Source: Pseudomonas sp. DTU12.3
GTDB lineage: Bacteria; Pseudomonadota; Gammaproteobacteria; Pseudomonadales; Pseudomonadaceae
Length of the DNA stretch: 64,000 nt
Assembly: GCF_004124275.1 (NCBI RefSeq)
Contig: NZ_CP027218.1
Span: 422,001 to 486,000, forward strand
Direction: 5' to 3'
Positions 8,001 through 16,160 of the stretch are shown one piece after another. Each line of letters opens with the position of its first letter. Position 1 is the stretch's first letter. Both the position numbers and the translations under genes were made by a program. Below the pieces are notes generated by a model. The model worked only from the letters and a program-made list of their open reading frames with translations. It ran no database searches and was not told the DNA's origin.

Positions 8001-11000
8001 GCAGCATCACTGACGCTACCAACCTGATCACCCTCAATAACACCGGGGTCGCGGATCTGGCGGGCAACACCGGTGTCGGCACCACCGATTCCAACAATTA
8101 CGCGGTCGACACCGTGCGGCCGAGCGCAACCGTGGTGTTCGCGCAAAGCACCTTGAAGATCGGCGACACATCACTGGTGACCATCACCTTCAGTGAAGCG
8201 GTCAGCGGTTTTACCAACGCCGACCTGACCATCGCCAACGGCACCCTGACGGCGGTCAGCAGCGCGGACGGCGGCATCACCTGGACGGCGACGTTTACGC
8301 CGAGCGCGAACGTCACCGATGCCACCAACCTGGTGACGCTGGACAACACCGGCGTTGCCGACCTGGCGGGCAACGCCGGCAGCGGCACCACTGATTCGAA
8401 CAACTACAGCATCGACACCCAGCGTCCAACCGCAACCATCGTGATCGCCGATCCGAGCCTGAGCGCCGGCGAAACCTCACTGGTGACCATCACCTTCAGC
8501 GAAGCGGTCAGCGGTTTCACCAACGCCGACCTGGCCGTCCCCAACGGTACGCTCACGGCGGTCAGTAGCGCCGATGGCGGCATCACCTGGACGGCGACTT
8601 TCACCCCGACCGTCGGAGTCAACGACACCAGCAACATCATCACCCTGGCCAACACCGGTATCGCTGACCTGGCCGGGAACGCCGGCACGGGCACGACCAA
8701 CTCCGGCAACTTCACCATCAACACCGTGGCGCCCACCGCGACCATCGTCGTCGCGGACAACAGCCTGACCATCGGCGAAACGTCGCTGGTGACCATTACC
8801 TTCAGCGAAGCCGTGACCGGTTTCAACAACGCCGACCTGACGATTGCCAACGGCACGCTGACGGCGGTGAGCAGCAGCGACGGCGGGATCACCTGGACGG
8901 CGACCTTCACCCCGACCAGCAACATCACTGATGCGAGCAACCTGATCACCCTCGACAACAGCGGTGTGCAGAACGCCGTCGGCAATGCCGGTAATGGCAC
9001 CACCAACTCCAACAATTACGCCATCGACACCCAGCGCCCGACCGCCACCGTGGTGCTTGCCGACTCGGCGCTGGGTGTCGGCCAGACTACCACCGTGACC
9101 ATCACCTTCAGCGAGGCCGTCAGCGGTTTGACCCTCGCCGACCTGACCGTGGCCAACGGCACACTCTCCGGGCTGAGTACCTCGGACAACATCACTTACA
9201 CGGCGACGTTTACGCCATCGGCGGGCATCACCGACACCAGCAACATCATCACCCTGGACAACACCGGCATCACTGACATCGCGGGCAACACCGGCAGCGG
9301 CACCACCGATTCCGCCAACTACGTGATCGACAGTCAGCGCCCGACCGCCACCATCGTCATCAGTGATACCGATCTGCGTCCCGGCGAAACCGCGCTGGTA
9401 ACGATTACCTTCAGCGAGGCGGTCAGTGGCTTCGACAACAGCGACCTGAGCGTCGCCAATGGCACGCTGAGCAATGTCTCGTCGAGCGACGGCGGTATCA
9501 CCTGGACAGCCACCTTCACGCCTACCATTGGTGTCAGTGATGCCACCAACCTGATCGTGCTGAACAACGCTGGCATCAGTGATCTGGCGGGCAATGCCGG
9601 CATCGGCATCACCAACTCGGCCAACTATGCGGTGCAGACCGAAGTGCCGACCGCGACCATCGTCGTCGCGGATACCGCGCTCAAGGCCGGCGAAACCTCG
9701 ACGGTGACCATCACCTTCAGCGAAGCGGTCACAGGTTTTACCAATGCAGATCTGACCATCGCCAATGGCACCCTGAGCAACGTCGCCTCCAGTGATGGCG
9801 GCATCACCTGGACGGCGACATTCACCCCGACCGCCAACATCACCGACACGACCAACCTGATTACCCTCGACAACAGTGGCGTGGCCAACGCCTCCGGCAA
9901 CAGCGGCGTCGGCACCACCGACTCGAACAATTTCGCCATCGATACGGCGTTGCCGACCGCGACCATCGTGGTCGCCGACAACCGCTTGGGCATCGGTGAA
10001 ACCACCACGGTTACCATCACTTTCAGCGAAGCGGTCAGCGGTTTTGACCTGTCGGACATCAGCGTCGCCAACGGCACGCTGGCGAACCTGACCAGCAGCG
10101 ATGGCGGCATCACCTGGACCGCTACGCTGACGCCGACGGCCAACGTCAACGACACGACCAACCTGATCATCGTCGACACTGCCGGGGTGCAGGATCTGGC
10201 CGGCAACCTTGGCGCGAGCATCGCCATCTCCAACAACTATGTGCTCGACGCGACCCGGCCAACCGTGGACATCGTGGTCGCCAATCCGCACTTGGGTATC
10301 GGCCAGACCACCACAGTGACTTTCACCTTCAGCGAGGCGGTGAGCAACTTCGACCTGTCCGACCTGAGCGTGACCAATGGCGACCTGAGCAATCTGAGCA
10401 GCAGCGATGGCGGCAAGACCTGGACCGCGACGTTCACACCGACGGCCAATGTCACCGATCCGAGCAACTTCATTGCGCTCGACACCAGCAACGTCAGCGA
10501 CCTGGCCGGCAACGTCGGCAGCAGCGTCGCGGTGTCGAACAATTACGCGCTCGACAGCGAGCGGCCGAGTGCGACGGTGGTGATCGCCAACCCGAACATC
10601 GGCCTCGGTCAGACGTCGGCGGTGACCATTACTTTCAATGAGGCGGTCAGCGGCTTTGATCTGTCGGACATCAATGTCGGCAACGGCACGCTGTCCAATC
10701 TGAGCAGCAGCGACGGCGGCAAGACCTGGACCGCAACCCTGACGCCGAACGCCAACGTCAACAGCGCCAGCAATGCGATCAGCGTCAACAGCGCCGGGGT
10801 CAGCGATGCGTCCGGCAACAGCGGGGCCGGGGTCAGCAGCTCCAACAATTACGCGATCAACACGCTGCCGCTGGTGACGCCGCCAACGCCGCCAACGTTG
10901 CCGACCACTAGCGTGGTGATCCCGGATCCGCTGATCCGCAGCAGCGATCCGGTGGTGCCGCCATTGCCAGCGAACGTGCCGCTGCAACCGATCATCTTCT

Positions 11001-11452
11001 CGCCACCGACCGGCGATCTCGGCTCGCCGCTGACCTTCGCGCCATTGTTCGAACAACGCGACATCGGCAGTGGCCTGCGCCCGCTCGGTGACATTTTCAT
11101 CAACCACGGCGCGTTGAGCCCAAGCTTCATTGCCCAGGTGTTCAGCGACAGCACCTACGGTGACGGCAGCGGTCACGGTTTTCTCGGTTTCGGCGGCGGC
11201 GACGGCGGGGTCTTTGGCAGCAGCACGCTGTCGAGCCTGTTCAACCAGAACAGCGACGCCGACCGTGATGCGGTGAACGCGTTCGGCAGCCACTCGCTCA
11301 AGGCCGGCGATATTTCCCAAGGACTGCGCGGCGTGTTCAGCGCGCCGTCACTGGTGCAGCAACTGCAACAGCTCAAAGACAGCGAGCAGCACCGGGTCGA
11401 CAGCCTGGCAGCGGCTCTGCAACAGGTCGGCATCAGCGAAATTTCGGCCTGA
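5036..11452 (+). CDS. Giant secreted Ig-like repeat protein with LEPR motif and DUF4347 domain
   Basis: The 2138-residue protein starts at the ATG at 5036 (GGTGAG six bases upstream). Residues ~28-40 contain SLEPRMLFDGAVAA, the conserved N-terminal LEPR-type motif of very large bacterial repeat proteins. A DUF4347 domain spans ~92-250 (IIAHGNAGDLWLG, DILIYGCYTAEG). A beta-helix-like segment follows to ~345, then a very Gly-rich stretch (~345-610). Thirteen tandem Ig-like repeats of about 102 residues run from ~619 to ~1943, and a ~195-residue Pro/Gly-rich C-terminal region ends the protein. No Sec signal peptide and no canonical RTX nonapeptide array are seen. I infer type I-like export through the adjacent TolC protein and a role as an adhesin or surface filament. 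It is the first gene of an apparent operon to 15319. Confidence 0.9.
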   Translation: MWWSLFGGAKVKSRAVAGQRSLASPLIMSLEPRMLFDGAVAATVADTAAQADSHAPTAADAAKAPAADHPVASNDTHGQADATPAASPVAVPGQSVVFVDSRVKDADSLLKGVAPGTQVVKLDASRDGLQQIADYLDQHQGVSSVQIIAHGNAGDLWLGNSYLSADNVAQRSAVLAEIGKDMNAGGDILIYGCYTAEGDRGLSFVDSLAQLTGRDVAASNNRTGVGGDWDLEIATGSIESVNVLSSKAMSEYQWGLATWTATNNLNSGVGSLRAALASAQNGDIVTFSSGMTVQLTSELLINKSITVDGDLNNDGVADVTLDGQYKTRVVEVASGNTVTLDGLVITKGLVAGNGGNGGSAAAGAMGGGIFNAGILTLNNVTVTANAASGGGGGGGVTGGYVGGGGGGGAGIGGQTGGHGGSSGPATGTYAGGAGGANAGGYGGGYSPTDMGGRGGTSTGGVGGNGGSAGAGYSHGGNGGSASNGTLSIGGGGGGSGWDKVGGVGANAAGGIYNAASGTLKVIGNSVISNNIAAGGGGGGGGGVGSNGADGGAGGRGVGAIWNNGGVVLITASNFAAISGNGAASGSGGLSNGGSTGTTPSALVGIYNNGGTLNTAYVEPPTATIVVADTALKIGETSLVTITFSRAVNGFTNADLTIVNGTLTNVFSADGGITWTATFTPTNNLTDTTNLITLDNTGVTAVSDSVAGVGTTNSNNYAIDTQRPTATIVMSDTALKIGDTSLVTITFSEAVSGFTNADLTIANGTLTNVSSADGGITWTATFTPTSSITDATNLITLDNTGVADLAGNAGSGTTDSANYAIDTVRPTATIVVADTALSLGETSLVTITFSEAVSGFTNADLSIANGTLSAVSSADGGITWTATFTPTSSINDATNLITLSNTGVTDLAGNVGTGTTDSNNYVIDTLRPTATIVVADTALKIGETSLVTITFSEAVSGFTNADLSIANGTLSAVSSADGGITWTATFTPTSSITDATNLITLNNTGVADLAGNTGVGTTDSNNYAVDTVRPSATVVFAQSTLKIGDTSLVTITFSEAVSGFTNADLTIANGTLTAVSSADGGITWTATFTPSANVTDATNLVTLDNTGVADLAGNAGSGTTDSNNYSIDTQRPTATIVIADPSLSAGETSLVTITFSEAVSGFTNADLAVPNGTLTAVSSADGGITWTATFTPTVGVNDTSNIITLANTGIADLAGNAGTGTTNSGNFTINTVAPTATIVVADNSLTIGETSLVTITFSEAVTGFNNADLTIANGTLTAVSSSDGGITWTATFTPTSNITDASNLITLDNSGVQNAVGNAGNGTTNSNNYAIDTQRPTATVVLADSALGVGQTTTVTITFSEAVSGLTLADLTVANGTLSGLSTSDNITYTATFTPSAGITDTSNIITLDNTGITDIAGNTGSGTTDSANYVIDSQRPTATIVISDTDLRPGETALVTITFSEAVSGFDNSDLSVANGTLSNVSSSDGGITWTATFTPTIGVSDATNLIVLNNAGISDLAGNAGIGITNSANYAVQTEVPTATIVVADTALKAGETSTVTITFSEAVTGFTNADLTIANGTLSNVASSDGGITWTATFTPTANITDTTNLITLDNSGVANASGNSGVGTTDSNNFAIDTALPTATIVVADNRLGIGETTTVTITFSEAVSGFDLSDISVANGTLANLTSSDGGITWTATLTPTANVNDTTNLIIVDTAGVQDLAGNLGASIAISNNYVLDATRPTVDIVVANPHLGIGQTTTVTFTFSEAVSNFDLSDLSVTNGDLSNLSSSDGGKTWTATFTPTANVTDPSNFIALDTSNVSDLAGNVGSSVAVSNNYALDSERPSATVVIANPNIGLGQTSAVTITFNEAVSGFDLSDINVGNGTLSNLSSSDGGKTWTATLTPNANVNSASNAISVNSAGVSDASGNSGAGVSSSNNYAINTLPLVTPPTPPTLPTTSVVIPDPLIRSSDPVVPPLPANVPLQPIIFSPPTGDLGSPLTFAPLFEQRDIGSGLRPLGDIFINHGALSPSFIAQVFSDSTYGDGSGHGFLGFGGGDGGVFGSSTLSSLFNQNSDADRDAVNAFGSHSLKAGDISQGLRGVFSAPSLVQQLQQLKDSEQHRVDSLAAALQQVGISEISA
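6891..10862 (+). repeat. Thirteen tandem 306-bp (102-codon) Ig-like repeats
   Basis: Each unit begins with a PTATIVVADTALKIGET-like strand, continues with VTITFSEAVSGF and SSDGGITWTATFTPT, and ends near NNYAIDTxRP. Units 2-7 are very alike at the DNA level. Unit 8 is slightly shorter in the SSADGG region. Units 11-13 have drifted to FDLSDISVANGTL and KTWTAT variants. The period is 306 bp through most of the array, so gain or loss of units keeps the reading frame. Confidence 0.95.
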
Positions 11453-11498
11453 ATACACAACTACTCAACACTGTGCAGGACCTAGGGGCGATCCAGGG

Positions 11499-13016
11499 AT
11501 GAAAAGAACTCAGAAGTTGTTCGGCGCCAGCTTGCTGGCGCTGGCGGTCAGCGGATGTGCAGTGACCAGTGAACCGATTGAACGCAGCGTCAGTGAACAG
11601 CGGGCCAAAAGCGACCTGCAAAACATGTACAAGGATCAGGAGCCGCTGCGCGGCCCGTTGACCCTGCATCAAGCCATGGCCCGCGCGGTGAAATACAACC
11701 TCGAAGGGCGTTTGAAGATCATGGAGGAAGCGTTGGCCAAGCGGCAGCTCGACCTCGCCAGTTTCGACATGCTGCCGCGCATGGCACTGGACGCCGGTTA
11801 CGTCGGGCGTAACAACGTCAACGCTTCCAGCAGCCAGAGCGTGCGCACCGGCACCCAGTCTCTGGAGCCGTCGACCTCGCAGGACCGCGACCGCGACGTC
11901 GCTGACCTGACCATGGTCTGGAACGTCCTCGACTTCGGCGTCAGTTACATCAGCGCCAAACAGCAGGGCGACCAGCGTCTGATTGTTCAGGAACGTCGAC
12001 GCAAAGTGATCAATACCATCGTCCAGGACGTGCGCTCGGCTTATTGGCGGGCGATGGCGGCCGAACGTCTGCTCAAGCAGATCGACAGCCTGATGGCACG
12101 GGTCGACACCGCCCGGCGTGATAGCGAAAGCATGAGCAGCCAGCGTATCGGCGACCCGGTGCAAGCGCTCGGTTATCAACGTTCGCTGATCGAAGCCACG
12201 CGCCAACTGGAAGAACAGCGGCGCGCCCTGTCGTTGGCGAAAACCGAACTGGCGACGCTGATCAACCTGCCGTTGGGCACTAACCTGACCCTGGCCACCG
12301 ATGACGGTTATCAGGTGCCTGAACTCAAGATCGATCTGGCCAAGCTTGAGCAGGAAGCACTGACCAGCCGACCGGAGCTGCGTGAGCAGGATTACCAGAC
12401 GCGCATCAGCGCCGCCGAAACGCGCAAAGCCATGTTGCGCCTGCTGCCCGGTCTGGAGTTTTCCGCTGGCGGGCATTACGACAGCAACTCGTTCCTCGTC
12501 GAACAGGGCTGGGCCGACTATGGCGTCAAAGTCACCTGGAACCTGTTCAACGTGATTTCCGCACCGGCCGCCATCAACGTCGCCAAGGCCGGCGAAGAAG
12601 TCGCCAGTGCCCGGCGTCAGGCGATGTCGATCGCCGTGCTGGCCCAACTCTATGTGGCCAACGCCAACTACCAGGAAGCCAAACGCCAGTTCAAGACCAA
12701 CCAACAGCTGTCGGACATCGATGGGCAAATCGTCGGTCAGTTGCGCAACCGTCATCAGGCGGCTGGCATTGGTGAACTGGAGCTGATTCAGGGCGAATTG
12801 AACAACCTGCAAGCGGACCTGCGGCGCGACCTGTCGTACGCCGATCTGCGCAATGCCTATGGTCAGATCTTTGCCAGCGCCGGCCTCGATCCGCTGCCGG
12901 ACCAGGTGCAATCGACCGAAGTGCAATCGATCGCCACCGCGCTGGCCAATCGTGAATCGGCGTGGGCGGCGGGCGATATCTCCGTGCCCGTGGTGGCGCA
13001 TGCCCCCGCGCAGTGA
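11499..13016 (+). CDS. TolC-family outer-membrane channel of the giant-protein locus
   Basis: The 505-residue protein has an N-terminal lipoprotein-like signal (SLLALAVSGC, cysteine at ~residue 22). Two outer-membrane-factor halves follow, rich in long alpha-helical barrels (EEALAKRQLDLASFDMLPRM; QAAGIGELELIQGELNNLQADL). It lies 46 bp after the giant repeat gene in the same orientation, so it is the likely outer-membrane exit of a type I-like pathway. No inner-membrane ABC transporter is seen in the window; the adaptor fragment at 1-609 is the only other transport candidate nearby. The APS kinase gene overlaps its 3' end by 17 bp. Confidence 0.9.
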   Translation: MKRTQKLFGASLLALAVSGCAVTSEPIERSVSEQRAKSDLQNMYKDQEPLRGPLTLHQAMARAVKYNLEGRLKIMEEALAKRQLDLASFDMLPRMALDAGYVGRNNVNASSSQSVRTGTQSLEPSTSQDRDRDVADLTMVWNVLDFGVSYISAKQQGDQRLIVQERRRKVINTIVQDVRSAYWRAMAAERLLKQIDSLMARVDTARRDSESMSSQRIGDPVQALGYQRSLIEATRQLEEQRRALSLAKTELATLINLPLGTNLTLATDDGYQVPELKIDLAKLEQEALTSRPELREQDYQTRISAAETRKAMLRLLPGLEFSAGGHYDSNSFLVEQGWADYGVKVTWNLFNVISAPAAINVAKAGEEVASARRQAMSIAVLAQLYVANANYQEAKRQFKTNQQLSDIDGQIVGQLRNRHQAAGIGELELIQGELNNLQADLRRDLSYADLRNAYGQIFASAGLDPLPDQVQSTEVQSIATALANRESAWAAGDISVPVVAHAPAQ

Positions 13017-13605
13017 TGTGCTGGCGCCGCGCGCCAGTGTCAGTCGCACGCAACGCGAGGCCCGCAATGGCCATCACGGGGCAGCGATTCTGCTGACTGG
13101 TCTGCCGGCGGCGGGCAAGTCGACACTTGCCCAGGCGTTGCACGCCGAGTTGTTCGCACGGGGTTTGCACAGTGTGGTGCTGGATGGCGACGGCTTGCGT
13201 GTCGGGCTTAATCGCGACCTCGGTTTTAGTGATGCAGACCGGCTGGAGAACATCCGCCGCGCCAGCGAACTCGCTGCGTTGCTGGTGGACAACGGTCAGA
13301 TCGTGATTCTGGCGATGATTGCACCGCTGGCCGAGTTGCGTGAAGTGTTCGCCAGTCGCTTGGGCGACGACTATCGCGAAGTCTGGTGCAGCGCTTCATT
13401 GGCGGTCTGTGAGCAACGTGACCCGAAAGGCCATTACGCGCGGGCCCGGCGCGGTGAGCTGCCCGGGTTTACGGGCATCTCGGCGCCCTACGAGCCACCG
13501 GTGCAGGCGTCGCTGGTGCTCGATAGCGGCGCGCAGTCGGTGGACGCCTGCCTCGATCGCCTGCTGACCTGGCTGGGCGAATGTTCGGTGTTGCCTCGGA
13601 CATGA
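13000..13605 (+). CDS. cysC: Adenylyl-sulfate (APS) kinase, stand-alone CysC
   Basis: The 201-residue kinase phosphorylates APS to PAPS, the sulfate donor for sulfotransferases. It has the P-loop GLPAAGKS (residues 34-41), the DGDGLRVGLNRDLGFS segment, the ENIRRASELAALL motif and the CEQRDPKGHYARARRGELPG lid region, so all catalytic landmarks of the family are present. The start is ambiguous between the ATG at 13000 and a GTG at 13018; neither has a strong ribosome-binding site, consistent with translational coupling to the overlapping TolC gene. It sits between a secretion channel and modification genes and not with sulfate-assimilation genes, so I infer a dedicated PAPS supply for the two sulfotransferases of the locus. 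Confidence 0.92.
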   Translation: MPPRSDVLAPRASVSRTQREARNGHHGAAILLTGLPAAGKSTLAQALHAELFARGLHSVVLDGDGLRVGLNRDLGFSDADRLENIRRASELAALLVDNGQIVILAMIAPLAELREVFASRLGDDYREVWCSASLAVCEQRDPKGHYARARRGELPGFTGISAPYEPPVQASLVLDSGAQSVDACLDRLLTWLGECSVLPRT

Positions 13606-14387
13606 GCCGACCGGCCTTCGCGCGCTTGCCGGTGACGCTGGATTTGCCGCGGCTGTTGCAAGCCTTGGCGGCCATTGACGAAGACGCTTGGCGCAGCCAT
13701 TTCAATGCGGATTATTTTTCCGGCGAGTGGAGCGGTGTGGCGCTGATTTCAGCGCTCGACGCGCGCACTGAGTTGTCTCCCGGTCGTGGTGAACCGGTGC
13801 ACCGCGCAGCCTGGCAGTGTGATCAGCGCTGGTCGCGCGCGCTGCAGGATTTTCCGCTCGACATCGTCAGTGCCCGACTCCTGCGGCTGGGGCCGGGCGG
13901 GCGGATTCATGAGCATCGTGACTACGATCTTGATGGCCCGGACGCCGATCTGCGCTTGCACATTCCGTTGCTCAGTCCGCCCCTTGTCGATTTCTGGCTC
14001 GACGGCCAGCGTGTACCAATGCAGGCCGGCGAGTGCTGGTTTCTCGACCTCGCACGTGTACATCGGGTGGCTAACCGCGACACCTCGGCGCGGGTGCATC
14101 TGGTCCTCGATTGTCGGCCCAGTGCCTGGCTGGCGCAGATGATTGCTCAAGGTCTGCCGGACACGCCCGCAGCGGAGTTGTCTGATAGCGCATTGCAACG
14201 TTTTCAGCGTCGGCTGGCGGAGGATGCCGCGATGTCTGCCGAGTTGCAGGCGCTGCATGATCCGCAAATATTCATCAGCCGCACACTCGCGCTGGCCGCT
14301 GAACAGGGTCTGGAGTTTTCTCGCGAAGAATTGCGCGCCGCCATGCGCAATGGTCGCCGGCAATGGAATGAACAATGGAGCCACTGA
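13602..14387 (+). CDS. Aspartyl/asparaginyl beta-hydroxylase with a C-terminal Nif11-like domain
   Basis: The 261-residue protein has a cupin-type Fe(II)/2-oxoglutarate hydroxylase core. The HxD iron ligands are at H105/D107 (in RIHEHRDYDLDG), the second iron histidine is H154 (ARVHRVANRD), and a likely 2-oxoglutarate arginine follows at R164 (SARVHLVLD). The last ~65 residues (from about 193) resemble the Nif11 leader domain: a helix RFQRRLAEDAAMSAELQ, then FISRTLALAAEQGLEFSREE. Nif11 is best known as a RiPP leader; here it is fused to an enzyme. The ATG at 13602 gives an ATGA overlap with the APS kinase stop; an ATG at 13581 is possible. The substrate is unknown; Asp/Asn-rich Ig repeats encoded upstream are candidates. 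Confidence 0.85.
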   Translation: MSRPAFARLPVTLDLPRLLQALAAIDEDAWRSHFNADYFSGEWSGVALISALDARTELSPGRGEPVHRAAWQCDQRWSRALQDFPLDIVSARLLRLGPGGRIHEHRDYDLDGPDADLRLHIPLLSPPLVDFWLDGQRVPMQAGECWFLDLARVHRVANRDTSARVHLVLDCRPSAWLAQMIAQGLPDTPAAELSDSALQRFQRRLAEDAAMSAELQALHDPQIFISRTLALAAEQGLEFSREELRAAMRNGRRQWNEQWSH

Positions 14388-15319
14388 ATTTTGACGGCTG
14401 GTTGCCCATTCGGATCTGGCCGGTCGCCGGGCAATGGCAAGTGGATTGGTGCTGGTTCGGCGACACGCCGTTGCATCAGCCATTCTTTCGCGATGCGGTC
14501 GAAGATGCGCTGCGGCTGCCGTTCAACCAGGCATTCCGGCGCCAGACGCCATTGGCGGCGTTGACCGCTTGGCAAGCGCAAAGCCCGGGAATCGCCCCGA
14601 GCGCATTCATTCTGCATGCCTCGCGCTGCGGTTCGACGTTGATCAGCCAGATGCTCGCGCAGCTCGACGATCACATCGTGGTGTCCGAACCACCACCGCT
14701 GGATGCCTTGTTGCGCAGCGATTTACCGGACGCCGAACGTCAGGCCGCGATCGCCGGTTTGCTTTCGGCGTATGGCCAGCGCCGGCGCGGTGTGGAAAAG
14801 CATCTGGTGATCAAACTCGATGCCTGGAACATCGGCGAATGGCCGCTGCTGCAAGCCTGTTTTGCCGATACGCCGTGGTTGTTTCTCTATCGCGACCCGT
14901 TGGAGATTGCGGTTTCCCACCTGCGCCGACCGGGCATGCACATGGTGCCGGGCATGCTCGGTGATTGCGTATTGGAGGATGGGTTGCAGTTCGAGGGCCG
15001 TGAAGATTTTATCGCACGGCGTTTGGGGCGGTTGTTGGAGGCGGGGTTGCTACATTGTCGGGATTCGGCCGGTTTGGCGGTGAATTACAGCGAGTTGCCC
15101 GATGCGATGGCTGGGCGCTTGGCGCGGTTCTTTCGATTGAATGATGTGCAGCGTCAGCAGGTGTTTGCCGCTGCCGCGCAGCATGCGAAACAGCCTTCGC
15201 AAGTGTTTGTTGCCGATGGTGAAGACAAACGCCGCGAGGCTTCGGTGCTGTTGCAGGCGCGTGTGCAGACGTGTGCGCGAGCGCCCTATGAAGCTTTGGA
15301 AAAATTGCGTGGTGCCTGA
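14375..15319 (+). CDS. Sulfotransferase-like protein (second of two)
   Basis: The 314-residue protein overlaps the hydroxylase gene by 13 bp. It carries a PAPS-type loop HASRCGSTLISQML (residues ~81-94), with cysteine in place of the usual small residue before GST. It also has a plausible 3'-phosphate-binding region WLFLYRDPLEIAVSHLRRPG (~168-187). The loop begins about 75 residues later than in the first sulfotransferase, leaving an N-terminal extension with a WQVDWCWFGDTP patch that may form a separate module. Sequence outside the two cofactor motifs is unlike the 4131 gene, so the acceptors probably differ. It is the last gene of the operon and a hairpin repeat follows at once. Confidence 0.82.
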   Translation: MEPLNFDGWLPIRIWPVAGQWQVDWCWFGDTPLHQPFFRDAVEDALRLPFNQAFRRQTPLAALTAWQAQSPGIAPSAFILHASRCGSTLISQMLAQLDDHIVVSEPPPLDALLRSDLPDAERQAAIAGLLSAYGQRRRGVEKHLVIKLDAWNIGEWPLLQACFADTPWLFLYRDPLEIAVSHLRRPGMHMVPGMLGDCVLEDGLQFEGREDFIARRLGRLLEAGLLHCRDSAGLAVNYSELPDAMAGRLARFFRLNDVQRQQVFAAAAQHAKQPSQVFVADGEDKRREASVLLQARVQTCARAPYEALEKLRGA

Positions 15320-15394
15320 AAAGATCGCAGCCTGCGGCAGCTCCTACATTGGAATGTGATCCCCTGTAGGAGCTGCCGCAGGCTGCGATCTTTT
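15319..15394. repeat. Interspersed palindrome, family A, copy 2
   Basis: Inverted copies of the family A core are separated by about 20 bp, with flanking AAAAGATC / GATCTTTT. It sits between convergent genes (the second sulfotransferase and slipin) and may act as a bidirectional transcription stop. Confidence 0.9.
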
Positions 15395-15399
15395 GCTCT

Positions 15400-16158
15400 T
15401 CAGGACTTGCCGGACAAATCCGCCATGCCCTTGAGCAATTCAATCGGCAGCGGAAAGACAATCGTCGAACTCTTGTCCCCCGCAATCGAACTCAACGTCT
15501 GCATATAACGCAACTGCATTGCCCCCGGCTGGCGTCCGAGCATTTCCGCAGCCTGCATGAGTTTTTCCGAAGCCTGTAATTCACCTTCGGCATGAATCAC
15601 CTTAGCCCGTCGTTCGCGCTCGGCCTCGGCCTGTTTGGCGATGGCGCGGACCATCGACTCGTTGAGGTCGACGTGTTTGATTTCGACGTTGGCGACCTTG
15701 ATGCCCCACGCGTCGGTCTGGGCGTCGAGCACTTGCTGGATATCGATGTTCAACTGCTCGCGCTCGGCCAATAACTCATCGAGTTCGTGTTTGCCGAGTA
15801 CGGCACGCAGGGTGGTTTGCGCCAATTGGCTGGTGGCGGAGAGAAAGTCTTCCACCTGAATGATCGCCTTCTGCGGATCGAGTACGCGGAAGTACAGCAC
15901 CGCGTTGACCTTCACCGAGACGTTGTCGCGGGTGATCACATCCTGCGGCGGTACGTCGAGGACGACGGTGCGCAAGTCGACCCGAACCATTTGCTGCACC
16001 ACCGGAATCAGCAGGATCAGCCCGGGCCCTTTGACTTGCCAGAAGCGTCCGAGCTGGAACACCACACCGCGTTCATATTCGCGCAGAATGCGAAATGTTG
16101 AGCCGGCGAGGGCAATCACCAAAAACAACAGCGCAACAAAACCGATTTGCAGACCCAT
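15400..16158 (-). CDS. Slipin (SPFH/Band 7 membrane protein)
   Basis: The 252-residue protein has one N-terminal membrane helix ([14 protein letters not shown]). The SPFH/Band 7 domain follows: [34 protein letters not shown], and later a coiled segment [20 protein letters not shown]. These are hallmarks of stomatin-like slipins that oligomerise in membrane microdomains. The start is the ATG at 16158, two bases after the stop of the NfeD gene; a GTG at 16164 is less likely. It forms a two-gene operon with nfeD upstream, the classic partner pair. Its physiological role in pseudomonads is unclear. Confidence 0.93.
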   Translation of the reverse strand: MGLQIGFVALLFLVIALAGSTFRILREYERGVVFQLGRFWQVKGPGLILLIPVVQQMVRVDLRTVVLDVPPQDVITRDNVSVKVNAVLYFRVLDPQKAIIQVEDFLSATSQLAQTTLRAVLGKHELDELLAEREQLNIDIQQVLDAQTDAWGIKVANVEIKHVDLNESMVRAIAKQAEAERERRAKVIHAEGELQASEKLMQAAEMLGRQPGAMQLRYMQTLSSIAGDKSSTIVFPLPIELLKGMADLSGKS

Positions 16159-16160
16159 GA

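Noticed and set aside
6891..10862. CRISPR-like direct repeats
   Set aside because: The units are 306 bp, in frame, and encode Ig-like domains; there are no short repeats with unique spacers and no cas genes.
8477..11320. A 947-codon open frame antisense to the Ig repeats
   Set aside because: It mirrors the 306-bp repeats of the sense gene and has no ribosome-binding site or family signal.
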